The notes under the pieces: generated by a model
The model's database searches: none
Told to the model about the DNA's origin: nothing
The model's input: only the letters and a program-made list of their open reading frames with translations
Program-made: the position numbers and the translations under genes
In this document: positions 7,897-14,682 of the stretch, piece after piece
Numbering within the stretch: position 1 is the first letter of the stretch
Layout: each line of letters starts with the position of its first letter
Assembly (NCBI GenBank): GCA_031553225.1
Contig: JAVBLU010000035.1
Coordinates: 1-23,193, forward strand
DNA from: JAVBLU01 sp031553225
Lineage (GTDB): Bacteria; Bacillota; Clostridia; Christensenellales; UBA1750
DNA length: 23,193 nucleotides
Direction: 5' to 3'

Positions 7897-9009
7897 ATGA
7901 AAACAACATTATGCGCAAAAGCTGCCTGTCTGGCCTGCGCGCTGCTCATCGGGGGAACGATCGCCCTGCCCAGCGCTAAGGCGACGGTGCTCGCTCCCGG
8001 CGGCAGCGTCGTATCGGCCGCTGCCAAGCCCCAGTCGCTGGGCGGCGCACCGTATGCGCGCAGCACCGTGCTGCCTGCTCAGGAGATGAACATCGACTAC
8101 GGCTTTGAGGAGGGCGGCGTCCTCCACCTGAAGCCCACCCAGGTTCAGGTCGCGCGCCTGACCGAGCAGAAGGGCACATTCACCTTTGACGTATCGATGT
8201 ATCCGGACGTAAAGGGCGTGCTGCTTAGCCTGAATACCGCATGGCTGCCTGCCGAGCGCGACTATCAGTTTGTGGTGATCACGGCGGCCGGGCGCGCCGC
8301 CATCGACCAGACGCTCGTGCACGCGCTGACGCCCGGCGCGTTTGACCTGCTCGTGCGCGGGCCGGACCTGATCGTGGACGTTTTGCGCGCGGGCAAGAGC
8401 ATTCCCTTTCGGGCGGCGTCCGTGCTGATCGGCGTCCCTTACAAACAGCGGCCGGGCGAGAACACCCAGCTGCTGCGCCTATACGATAAGTCCACCGGCA
8501 CGCTCATCAACGGCTCTTACTACGCGGGCGGCTTTGTGCAGGGCGGCGTCATCGCCTCCGGCACGTTCGGCGTGATGAGCGCGGAGCCCTCGCAGGAGGA
8601 TGCGCTTTTTCTGGCCACTTTCACGCAGAACGACGTGTTCCTGCGCGCCGAACCGTCCATGGCGGCAGAGGTGATCGGCGTCGCGCGCGAAGGCGAGCGG
8701 CCGAGCATCATCGGTTTCGCACAGGGCGGCGCTTGGGCGCGCGTTATGTGGAACGGCAAAGAGTGCGCTGTGCAAACCGAGTACCTGCGCTTCACCTTCC
8801 CCTCCCAACCCAGCGGCACGCTCCTGCCTTTGGGCGTCGCGGCTTCTGACGCGGCGGCGACGAGCAAGCCCGGCGCTGGCGATACGCTCGCCCGGCTGAA
8901 GGCGGGCGACAAGGTGATCTTGGCCGGCCGTGCGGGCGCGTTCTGGGTGATTCGCCTGGAGGACCAAACCGCCTATGTCGCGGGCGACGCTCTCACCTAT
9001 CAGCGATAG
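7897..9009 (+). CDS. Secreted protein with SH3-like domains
   Basis: The product is 370 residues. It starts with a typical signal peptide (MKTTLCAKAACLACALLIGG, ending near AKA), so it is exported. Residues about 245-300 form a bacterial SH3-like domain (NDVFLRAEPSM, then GWAR-type and AVQTEYLRF segments), and residues about 326-366 look like a second, weaker copy (LARLKAGDKVILAG to AYVAGDALTY). Such domains often bind cell-wall peptides. The first 240 residues are beta-rich and not recognised. I chose the ATG at 7897 because GGGAGG lies 10 bases upstream and the signal peptide begins there; ATG 7873 is an in-frame alternative. It is divergent from rplS. No enzymatic domain is seen. Confidence 0.78.
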   Translation: MKTTLCAKAACLACALLIGGTIALPSAKATVLAPGGSVVSAAAKPQSLGGAPYARSTVLPAQEMNIDYGFEEGGVLHLKPTQVQVARLTEQKGTFTFDVSMYPDVKGVLLSLNTAWLPAERDYQFVVITAAGRAAIDQTLVHALTPGAFDLLVRGPDLIVDVLRAGKSIPFRAASVLIGVPYKQRPGENTQLLRLYDKSTGTLINGSYYAGGFVQGGVIASGTFGVMSAEPSQEDALFLATFTQNDVFLRAEPSMAAEVIGVAREGERPSIIGFAQGGAWARVMWNGKECAVQTEYLRFTFPSQPSGTLLPLGVAASDAAATSKPGAGDTLARLKAGDKVILAGRAGAFWVIRLEDQTAYVAGDALTYQR

Positions 9010-9359
9010 ACCACAATGCCGCCGGCATCCGCCGCTTGCCCCCGCCTCGGCTAACGCGCGCAGGAATGCGTCGCGCAAGCGCCTGCCTTGGGGCTGCGGC
9101 ATTTGACCTGCGTGAAAGCTGACCGCACGGTGGCCCGGCAGGTTGCTCGCGGCGCGCGGTCTGTCCACGCAGGACACAACCGCGCAAGCGGCAGCGCGCT
9201 TTCGCGCGACGACCATGTGCGCATCATCGCCCGGCTTGGGCATGACCGGTACAACCCAGAAACGCCCGGCGATGGCTACAGCAAGCAAGAACCAAGAAGA
9301 GCCTCGGTGACGATGTATCTTCTTGGTTTATTTTAGCAACATGACAATGTAGATTATGA
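9010..9359. other. Intergenic region between convergent genes, with one terminator
   Basis: From 9010 to about 9285 the sequence is GC-rich and open in several frames, but none has a ribosome-binding site or recognisable product; it could be a decayed gene. At 9290 the base composition switches abruptly to AT-rich, at the hairpin that precedes the kinase gene. Confidence 0.5.
9290..9328. terminator. Terminator between the SH3 protein gene and the kinase gene
   Basis: An 11-bp perfect stem (AACCAAGAAGA at 9290-9300 with 9318-9328) has a 17-base loop. On the plus strand it is followed by TATTTTAG. The tail is weaker on the minus strand, so it may serve both convergent genes but fits the plus strand better. 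Confidence 0.65.
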
Positions 9360-9929
9360 TTATTTGGCACAGTTACGGCCCCAAATTGATGCCCTTATTT
9401 CCATAATGGATGGGCTGTAATCTCCAGTAGTATCAATATGCAGCGTAGGAACATCAAGGCAAGGCTCCTCGTAAGGACTTATACGCAATTCAATTCCTTT
9501 TCTGTACATGTCAACGCCCTTATCACCATGAAAGTATTCCCGTAGCGGGTTATCCATCCCCCTCCTTATAAACCTATCGAGAGCAACCCTTTCATCAACT
9601 TTGCAAATAAATACATATATACGCGCCGTTTCTGTGAACTCTCTTAGCAAATGAGCCCACATTCCGTGTTGGAACGCCGCTTCTGCAATGACCGACACAT
9701 GACTATCAATTAATACTTTCAGCGTATTAAGGAAAATCTCAGTTGCCATCTTGTTGGATTCTTGCGGAAGTTCTGTATGCCTTTTCCCGAAAGTATGGAC
9801 ATATCCTTCTTTAATCTCATCTCGGCTAATGACCGGCATAAAAATCTCATTGCCAAATTTCTTGGAAAATGTTGTTTTGCCGGAACCTGGTCGACCGGTG
9901 ACGATAATTAAATATGGCTTCTCGTTCAT
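9360..9929 (-). CDS. AAA-family P-loop kinase-like protein, probably acquired
   Basis: The product is 189 residues with a Walker A motif GRPGSGKTT (residues 12-20) at the start of a single P-loop domain. It belongs broadly with small nucleoside/antibiotic kinases and zeta-toxin-like or polynucleotide-kinase-like proteins: SRDEIKEG after the first strand, IAEAAFQHGMW as the second-strand region and a basic lid segment RFIRRGMDNP. The substrate is unknown. The ATG at 9929 has GGAGGATTAA directly upstream. The gene is visibly AT-rich, unlike every neighbour, and its codon use differs, which points to recent transfer. No antitoxin-like partner, transposase or direct repeat is seen beside it. A resistance or metabolite kinase is as likely as a toxin. 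Confidence 0.85.
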   Translation of the reverse strand: MNEKPYLIIVTGRPGSGKTTFSKKFGNEIFMPVISRDEIKEGYVHTFGKRHTELPQESNKMATEIFLNTLKVLIDSHVSVIAEAAFQHGMWAHLLREFTETARIYVFICKVDERVALDRFIRRGMDNPLREYFHGDKGVDMYRKGIELRISPYEEPCLDVPTLHIDTTGDYSPSIMEIRASIWGRNCAK

Positions 9930-9977
9930 TTAATCCTCCAGTGCATTATACGAATTCCCACAGCTAATCACGTTTTG

Positions 9978-9983
9978 ATTATA
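9978..9983 (-). promoter_or_regulatory. Candidate extended -10 promoter of the kinase gene
   Basis: On the minus strand this is TGATATAAT, a TATAAT box with the TG extension, about 50 bases before the start codon. A second TATAAT lies at 9945-9950, closer to the start. Neither has a good -35 box. Confidence 0.45.
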
Positions 9984-10168
9984 TCATACCTATGATGAAA
10001 GAGGCGTGAGAAAACAAAATGTAACGCGGCAGCGCTGCAAGCACAGGCAGTGCTTACCCTCTTTCCTAAGGCAAGTGATTGACGATACGCCTCTGCGGCT
10101 TTTCTGCGGTGCTTGCTTATGTCGCTGCCGTTTGTGGCGGGCTTTTCCGCGCGCTGCGGATAAAAAGG

Positions 10169-10198
10169 TTGCCCAAGCGTCCAGTTTCGCGCTATACT
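10169..10198 (+). promoter_or_regulatory. Promoter of the alkaline-phosphatase-family gene
   Basis: TTGCCC (10169-10174) is followed after 18 bases by TATACT (10193-10198). The start codon is 26 bases downstream, behind GGGAGGTGG. Confidence 0.65.
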
Positions 10199-10224
10199 GA
10201 TTTCATCACTTGGGAGGTGGGCGA

Positions 10225-11712
10225 ATGAGCCGGTTCCCTCGCGTCACGCTTGCGCTGCTTGTTTGCGCCGCACTGCTCCTCGCCCTGTGGCCCCCGGCTT
10301 CCGCGCGCGCAGAAACGTCCGGCCCGGCCAAGTACGCGTTCCTGTTCATCGGCGACGGCATGGGTGCCGCTCAGGTGGATCTGGCGGCGCTCGTCAAGGC
10401 GAAAAAGGGCGATCCGGCGGCGTTTACGCGCTCCACGCTCGCCTTTGAGGGCTTCCCCACGCTCGGCTTCCTGCGGGGGGAGAACCTGACGCGCACCATC
10501 CCCGATTCCGCTTCCGCGGCAACGGCCATGGCTTCGGGGCGGCAAACCGCAGCCGCCGCGCTCAACTATGACGAAAAAGGGCGGCTCAAATTCACCACCA
10601 TCGCCGAGCTGGCCAAGCGCAACGGCCTGCGCGTCGGGCTTGTATCCAGCAAGCCGCTCAACAGCGAGGTGATCGCCGCCTTTTACGCCAAGTCCAAGAA
10701 CCGCACGGCCTACTACGATATCGGGCTGCAGCTCGTGCGCTCATCGTTCGTCGACTATGCCGCGGGCGGCGGGCTGCTGCAGCGCACCGGCGAGAAGGGC
10801 GACATGCGCGACCTGCTGAAGATCGCCGTCTCCAACGATTTTGCCCTGCCCGCCACGGACGGGGACGTGCTCGCCTTGAACGCTTCCCAAGGACGCGCCA
10901 TCGCCATCAGTCCGGCTGCCGGAGACAACGCGGCTCTCCCCCTGGAGATGGACCGGCGCGCTCGCGCGGACGCCGGACTCTCGCTGGCGGATTACGTGCG
11001 CGAGGGCATCGATATGCTCGGCACGAACGCCGGTTTTTTGATGGTTGTAGAAGCGGGCAACCTGGACGCGGCCTGCCACGCGGGCGACGCGGCCGCGGCC
11101 GCCTACGAGGTGCTCGCTCTGGAGGACGCCGTACGCGCCGCGCTGGAGTTTGCCCGCGCCCACTCCGAGGACACGCTTATTGTTGTTGCGGGCAGCTACG
11201 AGACGGGGGGATTGGCCCTGGGCGGCATGCAGCAGACGTACCAGATCAATCCGGAGCGGCTTCTCCTGCAGGAAGAATCCTGTGCGCGTTTCGCGCACAG
11301 GGTCGCCGAACTGCGCACGCAGAGGGCTACCTTCGATATGGCGCTTCAGGCCGTGGTTGAGAACTTCCCCCTGCGCGATAAGCCCAGCGGCAATGCCGCA
11401 GAAAGATGGATGACCCTTCAGCCCACGGAGCTTGCTTCGCTGCAGCGCGCGTATGAGCTGAGCATGCAGCCGCCCGCGCAGCGCGCGATGAGCGCGGAGG
11501 AACGGCTGCTGTTTGGCGAGAGCGACCCGCTGACCGCCACGTGCGCGCACCTGCTGGGCGTGCGCGCCGGGGTATGCTTCTCCACCACCTCGCACACCGC
11601 GCAGTCGGCACCCGTGTACGCTACAGGGAACGGCAGCTTCTACTTCGGCGGGGTCTACAGCAACGCCGCCGTCTTCGAGGGCCTCATGTCCGCCATGGCG
11701 CTCAAGCGATAA
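10225..11712 (+). CDS. Exported alkaline phosphatase family protein, altered metal site
   Basis: The product is 495 residues with a signal peptide ending near ARA (residue 29). The fold follows E. coli-type alkaline phosphatase, which hydrolyses phosphomonoesters outside the membrane. Visible conserved residues are Asp44 in IGDGMG (metal), Asp94-Ser95 in PDSASAATAMASG (nucleophile), Glu276, Asp281 and His285 in the EAGNLDAACHAGD block, and His457 near the C-terminus. The Asp-His pair expected in the ADHETGG block is replaced: the protein reads AGSYETGG, with Ser324-Tyr325. These two residues normally hold the second zinc, so activity may be lost or changed. The ATG at 10225 has GGGAGGTGG upstream; the TTG at 10210 lies within that site and is rejected. 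DUF421 follows 60 bases later. Confidence 0.88.
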   Translation: MSRFPRVTLALLVCAALLLALWPPASARAETSGPAKYAFLFIGDGMGAAQVDLAALVKAKKGDPAAFTRSTLAFEGFPTLGFLRGENLTRTIPDSASAATAMASGRQTAAAALNYDEKGRLKFTTIAELAKRNGLRVGLVSSKPLNSEVIAAFYAKSKNRTAYYDIGLQLVRSSFVDYAAGGGLLQRTGEKGDMRDLLKIAVSNDFALPATDGDVLALNASQGRAIAISPAAGDNAALPLEMDRRARADAGLSLADYVREGIDMLGTNAGFLMVVEAGNLDAACHAGDAAAAAYEVLALEDAVRAALEFARAHSEDTLIVVAGSYETGGLALGGMQQTYQINPERLLLQEESCARFAHRVAELRTQRATFDMALQAVVENFPLRDKPSGNAAERWMTLQPTELASLQRAYELSMQPPAQRAMSAEERLLFGESDPLTATCAHLLGVRAGVCFSTTSHTAQSAPVYATGNGSFYFGGVYSNAAVFEGLMSAMALKR

Positions 11713-11736
11713 GAACATAGCGGCGGCGCTGCGTGG

Positions 11737-11772
11737 GCACCCTACAGGTATTACACTTGCGGGGTGCTTTTT
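11737..11772 (+). promoter_or_regulatory. Terminator-like hairpin overlapping the DUF421 ribosome-binding site
   Basis: GCACCC (11737-11742) pairs with GGGTGC (11762-11767), with a 19-base loop, and TTTTT follows and runs straight into the ATG at 11773. The right arm contains the only Shine-Dalgarno-like sequence (GGGGTG), so folding would both hide it and could stop transcription. Confidence 0.45.
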
Positions 11773-12504
11773 ATGCTTGTCGTGCTCTTACGGGCCGTGC
11801 TTCTCTATCTGGTCGTCCTCACGGTGCTGCGCCTTATGGGCAAGCGGCAAATCGCCCAACTGCAGCCGTACGAACTGGCGCTTACGCTGGTCATCGCCGA
11901 GCTGGCCGCTGCGCCCATGGGCAACAACGATATACCGCTTTTGCATGGCGTGCTGCCAATTCTGGCGCTGACCGCCGTGAATGCGCTCGTCACCATCATC
12001 ACATTGAAGAGCATGCGCGCGCGCGCAACCGTGTGCGGCAAACCGTCCGTCGTCATCCGCAACGGCGTGGTGGACGAGCAGGAACTGCGCAAGCTTGGCT
12101 GTTCGCTCTCCGATCTAATGGAGCAGGTGCGGCTGGGCGGGATCGCCTGCCTTTCGGATGTGGCCGTAGCGGTGCTGGAGACGGGCGGCGGACTGTCCGT
12201 CTTTCCCTGCGCCGCCATCCGGCCGGTGCAGCCGCGCGACATGAACCTCGCGCCCGACCCGCGCGCGGAGAAGCTGCCCGTAACGCTCGTACTGGACGGC
12301 CGCGTGCTCTCGCAAAACCTGCGGCTGCTACACAAGGATGAAGGATGGCTCGCAGGGGCGTTATCGGCCATGAACGCACCCGGGCCGCAAGGCCTTCTGT
12401 GGGCGCTTGTGGACGGGTCGGACGCGCTGATCGCCCAGCCGCGCGCTTCGGGCGGGCTGCTGCGCATGACCGCCTGCGGCGCGCGCGGTGAGGAAAGCAT
12501 ATGA
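11773..12504 (+). CDS. DUF421 family membrane protein (YetF type)
   Basis: The product is 243 residues. The N-terminal 85 residues form about three membrane helices, with the family motif LRLMGKRQIAQLQPYE and then LALTLVIAELAAAPMG. The remainder is the small cytoplasmic DUF421 domain with KPSVVIRNG and a partner-facing region (LRKLGCSLSDLMEQVR). In Bacillus, relatives such as YetF and YdfS are linked to spores, but the biochemical role is not known. The ATG at 11773 follows GGGGTG; a GTG at 11764 is a less likely alternative. The stop overlaps the next gene as ATGA, and a DUF4363 gene follows, a pairing common in Firmicutes. Confidence 0.9.
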   Translation: MLVVLLRAVLLYLVVLTVLRLMGKRQIAQLQPYELALTLVIAELAAAPMGNNDIPLLHGVLPILALTAVNALVTIITLKSMRARATVCGKPSVVIRNGVVDEQELRKLGCSLSDLMEQVRLGGIACLSDVAVAVLETGGGLSVFPCAAIRPVQPRDMNLAPDPRAEKLPVTLVLDGRVLSQNLRLLHKDEGWLAGALSAMNAPGPQGLLWALVDGSDALIAQPRASGGLLRMTACGARGEESI

Positions 12505-12882
12505 AGCGGGCGTTCGGCATGCTTATCGTTTGCACCGCCCTGCTCACCGTTGCCTGCGTTGCCAGCTACGTCTATGTTCATACCACCAGCGCGCGCCTTC
12601 AGGAGCGGGTGAGCAAGGTGCTGGACGCGCTGGCTGCCGCAGACACGCCAAAGGCCGAGAGCGAACTCTCGGCCTTTGAGGAGGATTGGACGGCCATTTT
12701 TCCCGTGTGGGAGGTGCTCATGAAACATCAAGAGGTGGACGCGACGGCAGCCTCGGTGCAGCGCGCGCGCCCTGTGTCACGTCGGCGACGTACGGGGAGC
12801 GTATGTGGAGTGCACGCTCCTGCTGCACAAACTGCAGCACATCCCCCACGCCGAAACCCTGCGCCTGGAAGGCCTCCTATAA
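12501..12882 (+). pseudogene. DUF4363 family protein, frameshifted in a CG repeat
   Basis: The first frame starts at ATG 12501 (ATGA overlap with DUF421). It encodes a signal anchor (residues 1-27) and a helical region through MKHQEVDATAASVQRAR. It then goes off frame: the original frame runs on into the antisense of spoIIIAH. In the +1 frame from about 12771 the sequence continues as expected for DUF4363 (CHVGDVRGAYVECTLLLHKL, then HIPHAETLRLEGLL) and stops at TAA 12880-12882. The break lies in an alternating CG tract (12761-12770). Restoring one CG dinucleotide joins both halves as QRARALCHVGD and gives an intact protein of about 127 residues, the usual family size. It may be an assembly error, a true mutation or a switchable tract. 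Confidence 0.82.
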
Positions 12883-12887
12883 GCGGA

Positions 12888-13466
12888 CTACTTGGCGGCC
12901 ATAATCTTGATGTTATCGGCCTTCTCGCCCGTCTCGCGCATGCACAGCTCCATAATGCGCACAGCGTCCGCGTCCGTAACGCCCTTGGCCTTAACGACCA
13001 CGTTCACCGACCCGTCGCGCATGGTGACAAGCGCGTCCTCAAAGCCCTTGGCGCGCAACACGTCGGCGCAGGTTTGCTCGATGTCCATCCACTTAAGCAG
13101 TGAAAGCTTCATCTGCTCGGCTTCGCGCCGTGCCTGGCTGGAGGTTTCCTTGGCGGCGAGCATCTCGTCGATCCAGGCGATCTCCTGCTTACGTACCTCC
13201 TCGCGCTCGGCGCGCGCATCGGAGAAGTATGTCTCCCCCGCCTTCACCGTAGGCGCAGGGGCTGAAGTTGTGGTTGCGGTGGCCGCAGCTTTTGCGCCAG
13301 AGCTCGCCTTGGGCACGGCGGTCGGCTTTGCGGCTACCTGCACGTCCGTGCCCGGAACGCTTGCCGTCTCGTCGCGGCTGATGAGCACGTTTAGGTAGCC
13401 TGCCACCGCCACGAGTAGTACTAGGGAGCACAGAAGAACATTCTTTCGAGTAAACCATTTGCGCAT
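12888..13466 (-). CDS. spoIIIAH: Stage III sporulation protein AH
   Basis: The mother-cell half of the channel that joins mother cell and forespore during engulfment; its partner SpoIIQ is in the forespore. The product is 192 residues: one membrane helix near the N-terminus (NVLLCSLVLLVAVAGYLNVL), an Ala/Thr/Pro-rich linker, a coiled-coil-like stretch around residues 80-125, and a C-terminal YscJ/FliF-like ring domain (FEDALVTMRDGSVNVVVKAKG, VTDADAVRIMELC). It starts at ATG 13466 with AAGGAGAAGG, 14 bases after spoIIIAG. Its stop is only five bases from that of the convergent DUF4363 gene, with no terminator between. Confidence 0.95.
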   Translation of the reverse strand: MRKWFTRKNVLLCSLVLLVAVAGYLNVLISRDETASVPGTDVQVAAKPTAVPKASSGAKAAATATTTSAPAPTVKAGETYFSDARAEREEVRKQEIAWIDEMLAAKETSSQARREAEQMKLSLLKWMDIEQTCADVLRAKGFEDALVTMRDGSVNVVVKAKGVTDADAVRIMELCMRETGEKADNIKIMAAK

Positions 13467-13480
13467 GCTGCCTTCTCCTT

Positions 13481-13960
13481 TCAGTCCGAACGCTTGGTGG
13501 GGATGGTATCCGTCTCCGGAAGCGAAGTCGTCTTCATGGTCAGCACGTCCACGCGCGCGGAGGGGACGCCCAGCGCAGTCTGCACGGCCTGCTGGAGCGC
13601 AAGGCGCACGCCGATGTCGCGCGCGCCTTCCGCGACCACAACCGCGCCCTTGGGCACGCGGTCCGGCGAGCTTTCGGCGTCGTAGGCGACGAACACCTCT
13701 ACGCGCCCTGCCCCGTCAACACCCGAGAGTATCCGCGCAAGCCGCGCTTCCAGCGCACCGTCCGCTTCAGGGGACGCGCCGCTCTGCGCCGGCGCAATAA
13801 CTGAGGGCGGGGCGCTCGCAGGCGAGAACGCGCCGAACAGCGTATCGCCCGCGATGGCCAGGAACACGCCCAGCACGATGAGCAGCAGGATCCATTCCAT
13901 GCCCTTCACCTGCATGAGCTTCACCAGCCATGTGGGCGCGCGTGCGCGCGGCTGCGACAT
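13481..13960 (-). CDS. spoIIIAG: Stage III sporulation protein AG
   Basis: A ring-forming membrane protein of the SpoIIIA-SpoIIQ channel. The product is 160 residues, shorter than the Bacillus subtilis protein. It has a single membrane helix (MEWILLLIVLGVFLAIAGD), a linker rich in Ser, Pro and Ala, and a C-terminal ring-building domain with VEVFVAYDAESS and the region ARDIGVRLALQQAVQTALGV. The ATG at 13960 has AAGGAGGGATGG upstream; the longer frame to 14017 is rejected because it crosses that site and the promoter. In most spore formers this gene follows spoIIIAA-AF, but here only AG and AH are present. Confidence 0.93.
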   Translation of the reverse strand: MSQPRARAPTWLVKLMQVKGMEWILLLIVLGVFLAIAGDTLFGAFSPASAPPSVIAPAQSGASPEADGALEARLARILSGVDGAGRVEVFVAYDAESSPDRVPKGAVVVAEGARDIGVRLALQQAVQTALGVPSARVDVLTMKTTSLPETDTIPTKRSD

Positions 13961-13984
13961 GATCCATCCCTCCTTGCCTGTCCC

Positions 13985-14013
13985 AAGATATGCGCGCCCT
14001 TGCCCGGCTATGC
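13985..14013 (-). promoter_or_regulatory. Candidate sigma-E promoter of spoIIIAG-AH
   Basis: On the minus strand GCATAGC is followed, after 14 bases, by CATATCTT. These resemble the sigma-E -35 (KMATATT) and -10 (CATACANT) boxes with correct spacing, though each has mismatches. The -10 box ends 24 bases before the spoIIIAG start codon. Sigma-E control is known for the spoIIIA operon; this match is by eye. Confidence 0.4.
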
Positions 14014-14029
14014 TCATTTAAGAAAACTG

Positions 14030-14066
14030 AAGCGCCGGCGTGAAGGCTTGCTTCACGTCGGCGCTT
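14030..14066 (-). terminator. Terminator after the flavin reductase gene
   Basis: A 16-bp stem with one G-T pair (14030-14045 with 14051-14066) and a five-base loop is followed on the minus strand by CAGTTTTC. It separates the marR-flavin reductase unit from spoIIIAG. Confidence 0.78.
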
Positions 14067-14106
14067 GCATAGGGCCAGGCCGTTTTTCGGCCGGGCTTTG
14101 ATACGG

Positions 14107-14682
14107 CTATTTACGTAGACTACGCCAGTCGCCCCACGCGCCAAGGCAAGCGGGGTCTAGGGCGAAGTAGCGCTGAACGCCCGCCGTAACAACCGGGCTG
14201 ATGTCGGCCATGAGTGCTTCCGGCGACCGGCCGGGCACGAGCAATTCGTCGGCGGCGAGAACGTTGGCGATGCGGCAGATAAAAACGTCGCCGTCATCCA
14301 TGGGGATCGTCCGGCGCACCTCCAGCTCGAAGGTCCAGGGGCTGTCTGCCAGCACCGGCACGTTGAGCACCGCGCCTTTTTCCACCTGCAGGGGAATGTC
14401 CATCTTGCCCTCGGCGTAGCCTTCCGTGTTTCCCAGATAATCCGCCAGGGGCAAAAGAGGCCTCGTAACAAGATTGGCCGAAAAAACGCCCTCGGCGCGG
14501 ATACGGTCCTTGGTGAGCTTCTCCCCGCCGATGCATGCCATCACCTGCAGTTCCTTGTCCCAGCAGTAGCTCATCCAGCAAAAGAGACCAAAGTTGGGTG
14601 TTTTGTCCTGTTTGTAGGTGCCGTACACAAAGAGCGCCTGCGGACAAAACCGGTTCGATACGGGAATGGACGTCTTCTTCAT
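14107..14682 (-). CDS. Flavin reductase family protein
   Basis: The product is 191 residues of the FMN-binding split-barrel type. The start, with RFCPQALFVYGTY and then NFGLFCWMSYCWDKELQVMA, is the usual flavin reductase-like beginning; GVFSANLVT lies in the FMN-binding half. The family includes enzymes that pass electrons from NAD(P)H to flavin, and others that simply bind FMN; the substrate cannot be told here. The ATG overlaps the MarR gene stop as ATGA, so the pair is translationally coupled. The regulator probably controls this protein, in response to a small molecule or oxidative signal; this is inference from the arrangement. Confidence 0.88.
   Translation of the reverse strand: MKKTSIPVSNRFCPQALFVYGTYKQDKTPNFGLFCWMSYCWDKELQVMACIGGEKLTKDRIRAEGVFSANLVTRPLLPLADYLGNTEGYAEGKMDIPLQVEKGAVLNVPVLADSPWTFELEVRRTIPMDDGDVFICRIANVLAADELLVPGRSPEALMADISPVVTAGVQRYFALDPACLGAWGDWRSLRK

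Larger units (their letters stand above)
9930..10224. other. Divergent intergenic region with inverted repeats
   Basis: This stretch separates the kinase gene from the phosphatase gene. It holds promoters for both. It also holds an 8-bp inverted repeat (10000-10007 with 10087-10094) enclosing a 10-bp palindrome (10029-10038) and a small hairpin (10039-10055). No credible gene is seen; the frame at 10006-10200 has no ribosome-binding site and runs through the promoter. Confidence 0.5.

Noticed and set aside
9088..9336. Plus-strand frame between the SH3 protein and kinase genes
   Set aside because: There is no ribosome-binding site, its composition is like a shadow frame and it runs into the terminator.
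10741..11718. Open minus-strand frame of 325 codons
   Set aside because: It is a shadow of the alkaline phosphatase family gene, which has clear motifs and a promoter.
12501..13103. A 200-residue version of the DUF4363 protein
   Set aside because: After about residue 90 the frame runs through the antisense strand of spoIIIAH; the true continuation is in another frame, after a CG-tract frameshift.
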